DNA of 48,774 bases from Hyphochytrium catenoides. Its lineage: Eukaryota > Sar > Hyphochytriomycetes > Hyphochytriales > Hyphochytriaceae. The stretch covers positions 1-48,774 of the forward strand of contig FLMG01003780.1 of assembly GCA_900088475.1 (NCBI GenBank), given 5' to 3'. A program made the translations under genes and the position numbers. Below the pieces are notes generated by a model. That model did not search any database and was not told where the DNA came from. It worked only from the letters and a program-made list of their open reading frames with translations. Shown here in pieces: positions 10,620-22,069 of the stretch; the stretch's first letter is position 1, and the number at the start of each line of letters is the position of its first letter.

Positions 10620-13600
10620 TTATTCGACTTCCTCAACCATCAAAAGGGTTTTCGGTGACATGCCACTTTTCAATGTCCAGAGACTCAGTTGCTTCAAAAC
10701 GGCGATAGCGGGAACATTTTCGTCATCCTTGGCATCTCCTCTGGCCCCATGCTGCATGAGGAGCTCAATGCCCCGACAGAGCAACTCTCCGCGAACTTGA
10801 CCACACTTGTCCTGGTCTTCTTCACCCTCATACTTTACGCCCTGTAAAGCTGCCGTGTGAAGTGCGGTCCTTCCCATGCTATCCCGCTTGTCTGCATGCG
10901 CACCGGCGGCTAAAAGAAGCTCTAGAATGTTGAGGTCTTCTGGCAACATCAGTCGTGCTGCTAGGTGCAAGGGAGTCTCTATGAGGTTGTGGGTCCTCTT
11001 GCGGGATACTCTGCGAGGAGGGATTGGACAGTTTGCCACAGCTCCTCGAGCAAGAAGAACTCGTACTGCTGCTACGTGACGGTTGAGAGTGGCCCAATGA
11101 AGCGGTGTCCGCTGCCATTTATCTCGGGCGTCGAGCTTGGCGCCTTCCAACACCAACAGTTCAATGCACTGAAGACTAAAATAATCAGGGCAGGGAGGGT
11201 CAAACAGCCGTCAGGATATGCTGGGAAGAGCTATTTAGGAGATGGGAACATAGTGATAACGGACCAAAGTGAGTGCGGAAGAACGAAACATAAAAGGAGG
11301 AAGAAGAGCTGCCGGAACGACAAAGGGTGTCCCGAGCATTTCATAGAATAGAACCCAAGGAAGCTGCTATTCACGTTCAAAGAGGAAGAGAGAGAATGCC
11401 TAACGTCCGCCGTTACCTTCCCGCTCTCGCCGCACAATGTAGTGCCGTTTGTCTGTTATGATCACAGGCAATAACAAGCACATTCTTCCGACTTTCGTCC
11501 TTGTTTCTTGTGGTGGTTCTAATGCTCCGTGCTGCCCTCAAGAGAACACTTAAAGAAGAAGCATCACCAGCCCCCGCAGCTAGGTGGGCAGCCGTCTGGC
11601 CCGCTTTGTTCACGACTGTTACCTGGCTGCCTGCCTTAAGTAACATAGACACAACGTCCGAGTGTCCATGTGCAGCAGCCGCATGCAAAGGTGTCGTCCC
11701 TCGCTTATGTCGAGTTACTCCGGCGTCAGAAGACAAGCCCGTACGGAGCATGCAGTCTACCAAGGCCGAATCGCCCTGTGCAGCAGCTTTAATCAATTCA
11801 GAATTCAAAGTGAGTTCAAGGGATGAGGAAGTGGTCTCATCCTCCATTAAATCTGGTGGGAAAACATGTTCTTCTGCAGTGGTCGGGACCCCTTGGCTTA
11901 GTCTTTCCCCCATCTTAGGGGCAGAAATCCTGGTTTGATGGGGCTCGTCAGAATCCTCGACCCGCTCCCAGGAGTGTCCTACGTGGTTCTCGGGTGAGCC
12001 CAATTCAGCTCTAGAGAGCAGCAAGATTGTCAAATAAAGCAGGCACTTTAGACGTCAGGACCACATCCATAAATTAACTTAGTTCGGGAAGGTAAGGCGA
12101 TAGGGGAGACACTATTCAAACTCACCACGGGGAGCGCCAGGATGACAGGCTTGCTGGGGAAACAAGCTTTCTTCCGTGTAAGGGGATATTCGGTTGCAAA
12201 AATCTCGTAGCACACTGAACCTCATGAGGAGAGGAGGAAGGAGCTGCTTCAAGAGCATCTGCTCCCTCTCCGTGTACTGAGGGCGGCTGCCCTCGCTGCC
12301 AAAGATTGGCAGGTTGAGCACTTTTCTGACACCATTTATGGTTCGCAGCGCCGCTAAACTGTCACCACCGAGCACAAAGAAATCATCGGCAGCAGTGGGA
12401 GAGAACTGCAAACCAAGGATGTCCTTCCATACTTCACTAACTGCCAACTCTAAGGCTGAGTTCGAAGGAAGAAGCTCTTCTGTCTCTTGCCCCAGCGAGT
12501 CTGGAGCCTCGTGGGACCTAAGACTGAGCTGTGCGTGGTGGTTAGATAAGCTGGTCCTGTCCACCTTTCCACTGCTTGTCTTAGGAAGCTCTTGCAAGAT
12601 ATAGACGCGGCGAGGAAGAGCATAACTAGGAAGAAAACGTGTGCACCACGATGTGATGAGGGCCTGTAAGGCAGATCGCGAACTTCCAACAACAGCGGGC
12701 ATGACTTCTACAAACGCCACCAAATGTTGTCCTTCACTCTCTGTGCGTGGTGCTATCTCAGCTTTCTCTTCTCCTCTAGTGGATTCATGAGTATTTCTGA
12801 GTACGACAGCCGCAAGCTTCACTGCGGGGCTTTCACCGACGACTGTTTCCACTTCATCCAGTTCCAGTCGAACACCATTCACCTTGACCTGGCGATCGCG
12901 TCGTCCTAAGAACTCCAAGCATCCGTCTGCTCGCCACCGCCCTATATCTCCCGTCCTGTACGCAGGCTGGGCATTGACAGGGTAGTGCAACGGTTGGCCC
13001 AGGTCCGGAGGTGGACAGGAAGTAACAAACATCTGATTTGTAAGCTCCGGGCGGTTGAGATATCCCAGGGCCACTTGGGGCCCTACGATCAGTATCTCAC
13101 CCTCTTTCCCTTGGTGCTCATCGCTTGCCCTTGGTATAACCTCGAGCTCCTCATCAACTAGGAAGATTTGCGCAGAGTCCATAGGCTTGCCAACACAACG
13201 TGGCGACATCCCTGGAAAGCAACGGGCATCAGTCTGATAGACCGTAGCCTAAGGAAGCAATATGTAGACATGAGGTGGATCCATTCAACTAAGATTTTTA
13301 ACGGCGTGCATACGGACGTCCAAAGAAGGTAGGAAGAGAAAACTAAGCGTGGCAGCCAAAAACGGCGCACAAGGCACTAAAGAGCGAGAAAAGACGCGAG
13401 AAGAGAGCGATCAAGCTTTGTGAATGCCCGCAAAGAAACAAGACGGGGAAAGTCGCGCAGTAGATCTCACCTCTGTGACTCCATAGGTGTTGATCAGCTG
13501 GACCACACCTGACAGCTCATCCAGAAGACTCTGAGTCATAGGCTCTCCACCCATGACCACAGTCTTTAATGCAGGAAGCAACTGCGGGATCTCCCGCAAG

Positions 13601-14463
13601 TTAAATCCTTCCATTCCACTCCTGAACATTGTTGGGGTCAGACAGACATAAGTCGCTTGACTTTGTACCAGGAGAGACGGGAGCGAAGAGAGCAGGAGAG
13701 ACCGTCTAGGAAGACAAGCCACAGCCCCCGCAGTCAGAGCCATGAAGAGGTCACCGATGCTGGGATCAAAGGTAATCGAGGAAGCAACAAGCACGCGAGA
13801 GGCTGCACTAATGCCATGATGAGCCCGTCGTGCGCGGACGTATGTCGCGATGTTTAGCTGCGACGCAATGACTCCTTTTGGTCGCCCTGTAGAGCCCGAT
13901 GTGAAGATTATGTAGGCAGGCGAGGAGAGGGAAGAGAAATCTGTCTCGAGAGCAGGGGAGACAGCTGTATGCGGCGGTGAAGAGCTAGCTTTCGCCGAGT
14001 AGAGCACCTGCTCGTCGTACAAGCAGCTGTCCGCAAGAATTCGAATGGATTGACCCTTGAATCTGCTTTGACAGTCTTCATAGCTCTCCTGAGACACTAC
14101 TAGAAGCTTGGTGCCAGTCTCGTGGAGCAGAAACTCCAGGCGCTCAAGCGGCTGCGAAAGGTCGAGAGGAACGAAAGAGAGCTTCAACTGCCACACAGCA
14201 AGCTGCAGGACTGCTATAGAGGGCCCTTCTGCCGCTGTGAGTCCAATAACACCGCCATAGGGTGACCCCATGCCAGTGGGAGTGGTATCTTGCTCGCTGT
14301 CATCAATGCAAAAGCAATTGAGTTCTTGCCGAAGCCTCTCTGCAGCCTGTTCTGATGCTCGAAGAAGACTTCCGTAGCTGACCTCGCGGTTATCGAACCA
14401 AAGTGCAGGAGCTTCTGGCGTCTGCCTTGCTTGGCGCTGAAACTCCTCAATGACTGTCCCCAT
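10620..14463 (-). CDS. Adenylation-thiolation enzyme with C-terminal ankyrin repeats
   Basis: Four exons join in phase: 14463-13471, 13248-12126, 12008-11417 and 11175-10620, giving 1087 aa. Residues 1 to about 565 are an ANL-family adenylation domain: A3 FTSGSTGRPKGV (187-198), A4 FDPS, A5 NTYGVTE-ATVYQT across the first splice, A7 YRTGD (428-432), A8 LGRRDRQVKVNGVRLE and A10 PKTSSGKVDR with the catalytic Lys near 559. A carrier domain follows with LGGDSL; Ser628 would take the phosphopantetheine arm. Residues about 773-1080 form roughly seven ankyrin repeats (TPLHAAAAHGHSDVV, TPLHWATLNRHVAAV and others). No condensation, reductase or thioesterase domain is seen. The enzyme should activate a carboxylic or amino acid as an adenylate and load it on its own carrier; the substrate is unknown. 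The third exon uses the second AG of a TAGAG acceptor to stay in phase. If that join is wrong, the ankyrin part would be a separate gene. Confidence 0.82.
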
Positions 14464-16261
14464 GCTTTCCTTCCGCCTGCACCAAGGTACTCACTGCGGC
14501 CTAGCTATCCCCAAACCTCCTTAATCGCTCTCCTTCTTCCTTCTATTGGCATGCAATGCGTACCGCTTGGAAGATTAAACCCAATGGCAGATCCCAGCCA
14601 GGGAACAGCAGGGTTAGGCGACCTTCTTGCCTTACATCGAGGAAGCGATGCGGCCACTTGGCGCTCGCCCGTGAAGATCTTCCAAGGTTCAAATCACTTC
14701 TTCGCCGCTGGGACGTTGACAGACAGGAGGGAGGAGGGAGGAGCAACCCTCAGGGGACAAGGAGTGGAGGATAGGGAGCGATCATTTAGAATAGTTATAG
14801 CATATATATCACAGATTGGGGATAATATAGTTTATATTCCTTAGAGACATGGTGAGTCCCTCACCTCTCCTCGCCTAGAAACCACCCCCCTCCTCCCTCC
14901 CTCCAAGGTTCTGATGCTTTTCTCTGTCTTCGCTGTGCTCCTCCGTCCAGGCTCTGCTGGTGCGACCATCGCCGCCTCCGCCACTCTCCTCTGGCAAGCG
15001 TTGTGACTCCTCCGGCTGGGCTTCTAGTCTATTGGCGTTGGGACCCCTGTCCCTTGGCGCTGCGCCTCTTCCCCTGAGTTGCGGCACTTTCTTGGTGCTT
15101 CTTTTCTCCGTTGTCGGTTCTGCTCCTTCCCTTCATCAGGTACCGCCGCTGTGCTTCTCCCTTCTCTGTCGTCTCCCCTCTGATGCTGCTGTTTCCGCAA
15201 GAATGAGGAAGCCACAGGGTGGCCTTGAAGCGCTTTGTCGGCTTTTGAAAGAGTCAGCCATCAATCTCAGCTTCCTCGTTCCTTCTCCTCCCTTCTTTGG
15301 TCATGCAGCACTCACCACCCTGCTCTAACCTAGGAAGTTGGCGGCTCTTCCGCTCTGCTCCCCTTTACGCGGTGCTCTTTTTAAATAAAGCCCGATTGGC
15401 TCCGCTCCTCAGTAGCGAGACCTTCTGCGGACTACTCAATAAACGCTGATGAGATCTATGCCAGTGCGGCGCTTCGCTTATCGCATCAACTGTTCAACTG
15501 TAGGGTTGTTGACAATTCGTTCTCCCACTCCCTGTCTTCTTTGCTCTCTTGTTGCGGCCAAGAGTTCTGGTGGGCGGAACCGTCGGTCTCAAGTGTTTCA
15601 ATGTGACGGTTCACAAGGAGGTGCCAGATGACACAGCATGGGATGACAGTTGCAGCTTCGCAGAGCGAACTGGATCCCCTAGGAGATACATGACGATCAA
15701 GGCGATGGGGACAAGATCAGCTCGTCGAGCGTGACAGACAAGGCATTCCATCGACAGACTTCTACCCGGTTCAATGGTAGGAGACAGACTTCGAGAGTTC
15801 CGCCCACTCCTTTCACTGAAGCCTCGTACGATGATGTATCTCTAAGACTGAACGCAGCGCTGTCCTTTCTTATCTCTCATCCCGCTTTGCCAAACTCTAT
15901 AGCAGCAGAATCTAGACGTTGCATCAGTTCCTCGTTTCTAAGCTTTTGTCCATCAGAACTGACCTTTGTGAGCACTATGTGCTGTCGAGTTCGCGGGCTA
16001 GCGCTTCGTTAAAGTTCTGCCAAGACAGCATCACTCTGCACTGAGAGAACACACCAGGCAGGTGAAGGGCACCGACAAGCATTGTAGCTAGTTGTCGACG
16101 TAGAAATGCAGAGATAATTTATAGCTTACACTCATGGAGCCGCACTCTCCAGCCCGCGGTAAGAGAGCTACATTGCCGGGCCTGGACGAGGTGGACGGCA
16201 TATTGGTATGTGACATTGCCCTCTACGGGGTCCACCCTGATGGTGCTATCGATGGACAACT
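14464..16261. other. Spacer without a recognised gene
   Basis: The segment lies between the A-T-ankyrin gene's start and the ARM-like gene's 3' end. The part from about 14875 to 15330 is CT-rich on the plus strand and yields short Ser/Pro- or Arg/Glu-rich frames with no domain. Frames at 15450-16010 likewise show no homology I can name. It presumably holds the promoter of the A-T-ankyrin gene. Confidence 0.45.
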
Positions 16262-17327
16262 TTACAGAAAGTCTAGCAGCTCTTGAACCACATTCTGTCC
16301 ATCCTCGTCCAGCTCTGGTTCTGAAAGAAATCTTCGTATGCTGCTGACACTGAGGCCCAAGCCCTTCAGATACTGCTGGTTCTGATACTCCTCGCGCATT
16401 ACCATCATAGAACAGATCATGCCGATGGCGCTCTTCTTGACTCTGACACTAGAGCCGGGGTTAACGAAACAGAGAGCGGCGGTGCGTGTGAGGTCCCAGC
16501 TTTCAATGGCTCGAACACCTTCTAGATTGAGAGCAACCTCCCACAAAACTTCCAGCGCTTCCGCTGTGTGCTCGTGGATATCTCTGTCTTCATCTATCAG
16601 TCTTGNNNNNNNNNNNNNNNNNNNNNNNNNNNNNNNNNNNNNNNNNNNNNNNNNNNNNNNNNNNNNNNNNNNNNNNNNNNNNNNAGGGAAACTGATCCTC
16701 CAGTTGCAACACGAGATAGCGCAACAGGTCAGCTGCCAGGTAGGAGCCTGTCTTCTCAAAGAAGTTTATAATCGTTGGTAGGCGGACCGCAATGCGCTCA
16801 CAATTCTGCCAGTTCTCATGGCCGTCACGGTCATCTCTGGCGAAATTGATCAATGCCCAGGCTGCAGCACTGACAGGATTTTCTTCCTTTGGTAAGGGCC
16901 CTGGTGCAGCCTCATCGAGCACAGAGAGAAGAACCTCAATGGCCGAGGTAGTTGCGCCAATTTGTTCTCGTGCGTCCAGGCTGTGGCACACTACATTTGA
17001 CAGCAAGATGATCACGTGGCAAAGCGACTCAAGCGAGACCACATTCTTCTTTTTCTCTGCTAACACGAGCTGTACCAGCTTCGTACCGCCAAAAACGCTG
17101 TAAATTGCCACAGCTCCATCTGTCTTGGCACTGAGCTTAGCCAGGTCCCTCGTCTGCAGCTCATTCAAGGGCCTTCCCCCTTGCATAGTAGCGTCAGCCT
17201 GACTAACTACGCGTTCAACTTTACGGCGAAAGAGTCGTCTGGAGGTTCTGTCCAAGGCGCCTTTCATAACATCCTCACCTAACAGCGGCCGCTGCGTTCG
17301 AACCATGACTCTAGTCCAGCGGGCCAT
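16262..17327 (-). CDS. Armadillo/HEAT-like repeat protein, interrupted by gap
   Basis: A leucine- and alanine-rich helical protein with the look of ARM/HEAT repeats, for example NPVSAAAWALINFARDD and DIHEHTAEALEVLWEVALN, which suggests a scaffold or binding role. The exact family is not recognised. A 79-base gap (16606-16684) splits it. The frames on the two sides do not match if the gap is truly 79 bases, so the gap size is estimated or an intron lies within it. I chose ATG at 17327 (MARWTRVMVRTQRP); the open frame begins slightly further upstream without an ATG. CAG|GTGAGA just upstream, at 17345, looks like a splice donor, so a 5' exon is possible. The stop at 16262 overlaps a weak GTAAAG donor, so the 3' end is also uncertain. 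Confidence 0.6.
16606..16684. other. Assembly gap (79 N)
   Basis: A run of 79 undetermined bases inside the ARM-like gene. The coding sequence on the two flanks is out of frame by one base across a 79-base gap. Confidence 1.
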
Positions 17328-17345
17328 GAAGGCACCTATTCTCAC

Positions 17346-18462
17346 CTGTATTCCTTCTGTAAACGCTAGCCGTTGGTGCTAATGGTAAGCAGAGGGTTGC
17401 GAAGTCATTTCACTCTCAGCTTGGCAACAAACATTTCAGCAATGGCTCACGCCGGCACCATGACGCTGTTTAATGGCTAGCTCGTTCCCGTCAAACGCTT
17501 ATCCAGACGGAGGCAGCCTTGACTTACAACGCAGGGTAGCGCTAATATCTGCAGACTCTTCAAAAGCAAACAGCGGAATAGTAACAATTGTCGATTGTGG
17601 CAGGATTCAATCCGCGGCGCTGGGCGGCGGCGGCGGCGGCCTTGAGCTGGCGCTGGGGCGAGAAAAATTGCGAGTGCGCGCTTCTGATTCCCCAGCCCGG
17701 AATTGAGACAAAACGGCCCACCCATGCGAAGCAAGGATTCAGGATTAAATGTATTTCAATTCTAGGTTTATATCATCTGGCCATGATGATTCGCGATATG
17801 ATCAGAAGAGAATGTTCTGAGCCCTAAATTGAGTTTTTACTTTGAGAGATATTTGACTCAGAAAGGTCAACACGCTGTCTTCTCTCTTTATTATAAATCT
17901 TTGGGGCCAGATGAAGATGGAGACGCGTCTGGTGAAGCGCCGGCATCGGAAAAGCAAGATGATTGAACTATTAGAGCTAGTGCTTGCCGTGAAGGGGGGC
18001 CTAGGATGGCAGGAGCTGAGTATGTTATGTCTCTCTTGCTGGTAAACTGCCCTCTATTGGAAGCTCTCTTCAACACGCCGAAGTTCTAGGCTATTTTCAA
18101 ATTCATCGTGCTCAGGCTCTTAGTTACAGGCTGCACGTTCCTCCCTCAGTTGTTGGACTCATCATCAGCCTATCACTCCTTAGAAACGATACAAGTGCTA
18201 TAAAGTCCCCATGATAAAGGTGGCTCAGGAAAAGGAGCGCAGTTAGCAGATTTCAGTCTTTATGGGTCACGCCAGGAGATTTGTCTGCCTATGTCTTTGC
18301 TGATTGTCATTAGTGGCGGGATTTGTGGGTCCAGCGCTTGGATCCCAACCCATAACCTTTCGCAGCGCAGGTGGTCTCTGCAGGTCCCATGCAGCTAAGA
18401 TCAAGATATCGTCTACTTCCCCTCCCCCGAGCTCGGAACTGCTGCTCTAAGTCTTTTGGGTG
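17346..18462. other. Spacer upstream of the ARM-like gene
   Basis: No gene is recognised. A short GGC-repeat tract lies at about 17624-17640. Frames here have no domains. The segment should contain the ARM-like gene's promoter and any 5' non-coding exon, plus the 3'UTR of the MYND/Hch1-like gene. Confidence 0.45.
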
Positions 18463-19932
18463 CTAGTACTGGCTCTGGAATTCGACTTGAAATGCTTTCA
18501 CTTGAGACAGAACTGCCGCCTCCAGCGTCTTAAGCTGTTCCTTCACTGCTCCACTTTCAGCGCTAGGCGGGGACTTCGTGAATTTCTTTGTCACCTTCAG
18601 GAAGACAGGCGAGGAATAGAGGGAGTTAATTCAGTGAGCGCCACTTTGTGGATGTGCCCGTGCCCGGAGCCGCGTTTCTCAGTTAGAATTTTTTGGGGTT
18701 GGGAGGCAGAGTTGCTGGTTAGAGAAGAGAGAGAGACACAGATAGGGCGGCTAACAAGAATGACTTCGAGAGAGAGAAAGAAAGAGAGTCTTCGCCAAGA
18801 GCAAAGACTGCGGCTGTTACCTCATAATTGTTAAGATTATTATCTACGTCCGCGAAGTCTAGTTCCCCTGCGCAACTGCCGGCCGCGAGCGACATCGACC
18901 AGGAAACCGTGAAGTTGAGATCAAAAATGTATCTAGTTCGCAGTGAAGGCAGGACAGACTTGTGAGCCATCCCGAGGAGCACAGCGCAAGAGGTACGCGA
19001 GCCAGAGAAAGTAGCCAAGAGACAGAGACCTGGAGAACGCAGAGCACGTCAAAGCAGGTGAAGAAGAAGGGCGAGAGATGTAGAAGGGTGGCAAAAGTTG
19101 GTCAGAAGAAGCAAAACAATGGGCGGCAGCGCCAAGTAAAGCAGGAAAGACTAGATATGGAGATGGACAGCTCAGCGGCATGACTGACCGTTTGGTGCCT
19201 CTGATCACGGCGACATGACAGTCTCCCTTCACCTTGCTCACGGCTGTCACCTTCAACTTCTCGTCTGTCTCTGACAAGTCTAGGCCCTGTAGCATCTCCC
19301 TCAGCCGCTGACTCGCCCAGCCGCTGACGTCTTTCTCTTCCCACGTCCCACCAGCGTTCCAAGCGGATCCTGAGGAGTTTGTTGGGGGACGCTTCTGAGG
19401 GCTGTTTGATCCTTCTGAGATCTTCTTAGGCTGAAGGTCTCCAAGCAGTTCTTTCTCGCTTGCGTCCAACTCTCTATGGAAGTAAGGCTTGCCATCCCGG
19501 TAGCCTAAATAGACAGAGAGGACACGGTGGAGAGAGAGAGAGAGAGACAGAGAGAGAGAGAGCGAGAGACAGAGAGAGAGACAGAGCGGTCAGCGGGTGT
19601 AAGGTATAGAACAAGACTGACGATGAGGTCGAGGGAGATAAGCCCGCCCACTGCGACCTCAGGAGAAGAGAATAAACCATATGGACAGAGGGAAACGGAG
19701 GTCGAGAAACGAACAAGAAGAGCAGTCGCGGTGTGGGTCAGAGGGAAAGAGAGTAGGAGAGACAGGAAAGAGAAGGGAAAGAGGGAATGGGTGGAGATCA
19801 GGTAGGGACAGCTAAGGAAGGTAGCAACTCATAGTCTCTGAAGGATGAAAGGCGTGTTAGCCTTACTCCGTACTACCGTGGGATACCAGCCGGGTCCATA
19901 GAGAGGGAGGATTCATGAAGAGAGAGAGAAAC

Positions 19933-19967
<35 letters not shown>

Positions 19968-21275
19968 AAAGGAAAGACTAGTAGAGAGAGGCAGACAGAC
20001 AGACAGACAGAAATGGTATTACAAAGAAGAGAAACGTGTTCCCCTTTCTTTCCCTTACCTCTCGCGTCCTTCAGATCCAGATCCTCGTCCTCCACCTTCA
20101 CCACCTCAGTGCGGCTGCGGCTAGGCTGGGCCGGGGCAGGAGAGGCAGAGGGAGAGGAGAGGGAAGCACTTCGGGACGCTGTCTCTCTCTCTGCCTTCTT
20201 TTCCTCTTTCTTCGGCTCTGGCTTCTTGCAGATCCGCCTGTGGAATTGCCAATCGGACTTCTGCTCCCATAGAGAGCGGCGGAGAGGAGCGATGGCGGCG
20301 AGAAGGAGAGAAGAGAGAGAAGAGAGAGAGAGAGAAGATCATCTTCAGCGTCACTGGAGCGTGAAAGGAAGAAGCAGAGGGAGAAAAGAGAGACCGCAAT
20401 GTGAGAGAGAGAAAGGAAAGGCACATCAACCTCCAGTTGAGAGAATAGTCAAGCTGTGGTCTGACGCACTGCAAATCTCCGCAAGAGGTCAGACAGCCAT
20501 TCACTCGGCGACACGAGAAGAGCAAGAGCAAGAGAGAGGGAGAGAGAGAGAGAGAGGGAGAGAAATTATAAAGACGCGACAAAGCAGAGAGAGACATAGC
20601 AGGCTCTTCATGCCCCACCTGACAGTCTCTATTGCAATACTTCGCTTTCTTGCAGACAGAGCAGAGTAGTCGCGCCGCGGGCGCCTGGCAGTTCTTGCAG
20701 TTCACAGGCGCCGAAGGCCGCGATGAGACCTTCGCTGAGGGCCAAAGAGAAGAGAAAAGAGAGCGAAAAAGAGAGACAAAGAGAGAGAGATCAGCGAGAG
20801 AGGCAGAAGGAGGGGAGAGCATGAAAGAAGGACGGTGAGAAGCGAGAGACGGAAAAGCGAGAGGAAGAGAGCAGGAGCACGAGAGAAAGATACCACGATG
20901 CGTCCTTGACTTTCTCTTGTCGGCCTGTCTCTATCCTTCCTCTTTCTCTCTCTCTCCTCTCTCTCTCTACTCCCTCTTTCTCTCTCTCTCTCTCTCTCTC
21001 GCTCTCGCTCTCTCTTTCTCTCTCTCACTCCCTCTCTCTCTTTTCCCCTTGGCCGTACCGTTCTCCTTCTCATCATCGCTGTCCACAATGTTATCAAAGC
21101 GGGAGTAGTCAATGGGACGCGCAGAAGGCAAAGAGTTGCCATCAGTCCTCTCTCTCTCTCCCGCTCTATCTCCTTTGTCTCTCTCCTGCCAGCGCTGCTG
21201 CGTGGCAGCGTCCTCGACACTAGTGTCCCAGCCAATGCTGGGGGAAGAGGAGGAAGGAGAGAGAGGAGAGGCCAT
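18463..21275 (-). CDS. MYND zinc finger plus Aha1/Hch1-like Hsp90 co-chaperone
   Basis: Six exons join in phase: 21275-21059, 20734-20619, 20260-20059, 19504-19189, 18932-18821 and 18594-18463, giving 364 aa. The N-terminal part is acidic (PIDYSRFDNIVDSDDEKEN). A complete MYND finger spans 85-122 (CKNC, CSVC, YCNRDCQ, then HRRIC across a splice). A Lys/Glu-rich linker follows. From about 225 to the end lies an Aha1 N-terminal-type domain (SAWNAGGTWEEKDVSGWA, KVTAVSKVKGDCHV, RYIFDLNFTVSW). The second, START-like Aha1 domain is absent, so it resembles yeast Hch1. It probably binds the Hsp90 middle domain and stimulates its ATPase, with MYND adding a protein contact; this function is inferred. 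The first exon is the least sure part: ATG 21275 fits, but an acceptor-like CCCCAG lies just inside it. Introns 2 and 3 are loaded with CT repeats. Confidence 0.82.
19530..19588 (+). repeat. GA-rich microsatellite in intron
   Basis: A GAGAGA/GACAGA tract just upstream (in transcript sense) of exon 4 of the MYND/Hch1-like gene. In the RNA it forms a long CU run feeding into the 3' splice site at 19505. Confidence 0.85.
19917..20011 (+). repeat. GA and GACA microsatellites in intron
   Basis: A (GA)n tract at about 19917-19975 is followed by a (GACA)n run at about 19992-20011, all inside intron 3 of the MYND/Hch1-like gene. Confidence 0.85.
20934..21046 (+). repeat. (CT)n microsatellite in intron 1 of the MYND/Hch1-like gene
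   Basis: About 110 bp of CTCTCT with TTTC and CACTC variants. In the minus-strand transcript it is GA-rich and lies directly after the splice donor at 21058, whereas the 3' half of the same intron (20741-20880) is CU-rich. Confidence 0.9.
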
Positions 21276-21727
21276 AGGTCCGAGCAGTCACTGTTTTCTG
21301 AGCGGTAATGACAGCAGAACGGAGAAGAGAGGACAGAGAGAGAGAGGCTCCCTTTCAAACTCTTTCCCTGCGGTCCAGGTCTCTCGTTGTCTGGTTCTCT
21401 CTGTGTTCCGTCTTCTGTCTACGATGCCACCTTCAGGTCGGGGCTGGGGAGAGAAGAGAGGAGAGAGAGAGAGAGAGAGAGAGACAGATAGACACCTCTA
21501 GAGAGAATATCGGAGTTTACCGTTAGACAACGAGTCTAGGAAGGACCTTTTTGCATTGAGATAACTCCGCTAACGGTACACCCATCAGGGACATGCCCCC
21601 TATCATTCTCTCTCTCTCTTCTGGCTGTTTCCTTCCTCTGTCACAGTGCTCTCTCCTCTCTGCGCTCAACTGGCAGGGGCAGGAAGAGAAAGGACAACAG
21701 AGCGCCTGAGCGCAGCGTGGAAAGAGG

Positions 21728-21769
<42 letters not shown>

Positions 21770-21989
21770 NNNNAGCAGAGAGTAGGAGGGTTTCCCGATT
21801 GTTTATAACTGTTAGGACTAATATACTTTACAACGAACATCCTTTCTCTCTCGCGCGCACCTCTTTCTCTCTCTCTGTCTTTCCTGCTCTTCTCTATCCA
21901 CAATCTTCTTGCGCTTGGGCCCACTGTTTCGCCGACCAGGAACTCCCTGTCCTGGCCAACTGGTGTTGGGATAGAAGGCGAGGGAGAGG

Positions 21990-22042
<53 letters not shown>

Positions 22043-22069
22043 GAAAGGGAGGGAGACCACGTTGCGCGC
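21276..22069. other. Repeat-rich spacer with a 4-N gap
   Basis: Lies between the kinase stop codon and the MYND/Hch1-like start. It contains GA tracts at about 21460-21485, 21728-21769 and 21990-22030, a short CT tract near 21610 and an undetermined run at 21770-21773. Minus-strand frames near 21523-21600 and 21890-21960 are open, but I could not tie them to either neighbouring gene. Confidence 0.5.
21728..21773 (+). repeat. (GA)n run ending in a 4-base gap
   Basis: A near-perfect GA run ends in four undetermined bases at 21770-21773. The gap is probably an assembly failure in a longer dinucleotide repeat. Confidence 0.9.

Noticed and set aside
14690-14705. GGTTCAAATC as a tRNA B-box
   Set aside because: No matching A-box at the right distance and no cloverleaf arms could be drawn.
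14875-15328. Three overlapping frames on both strands
   Set aside because: Composition-driven low-complexity translations (Ser/Pro on one strand, Arg/Glu on the other) without a domain.
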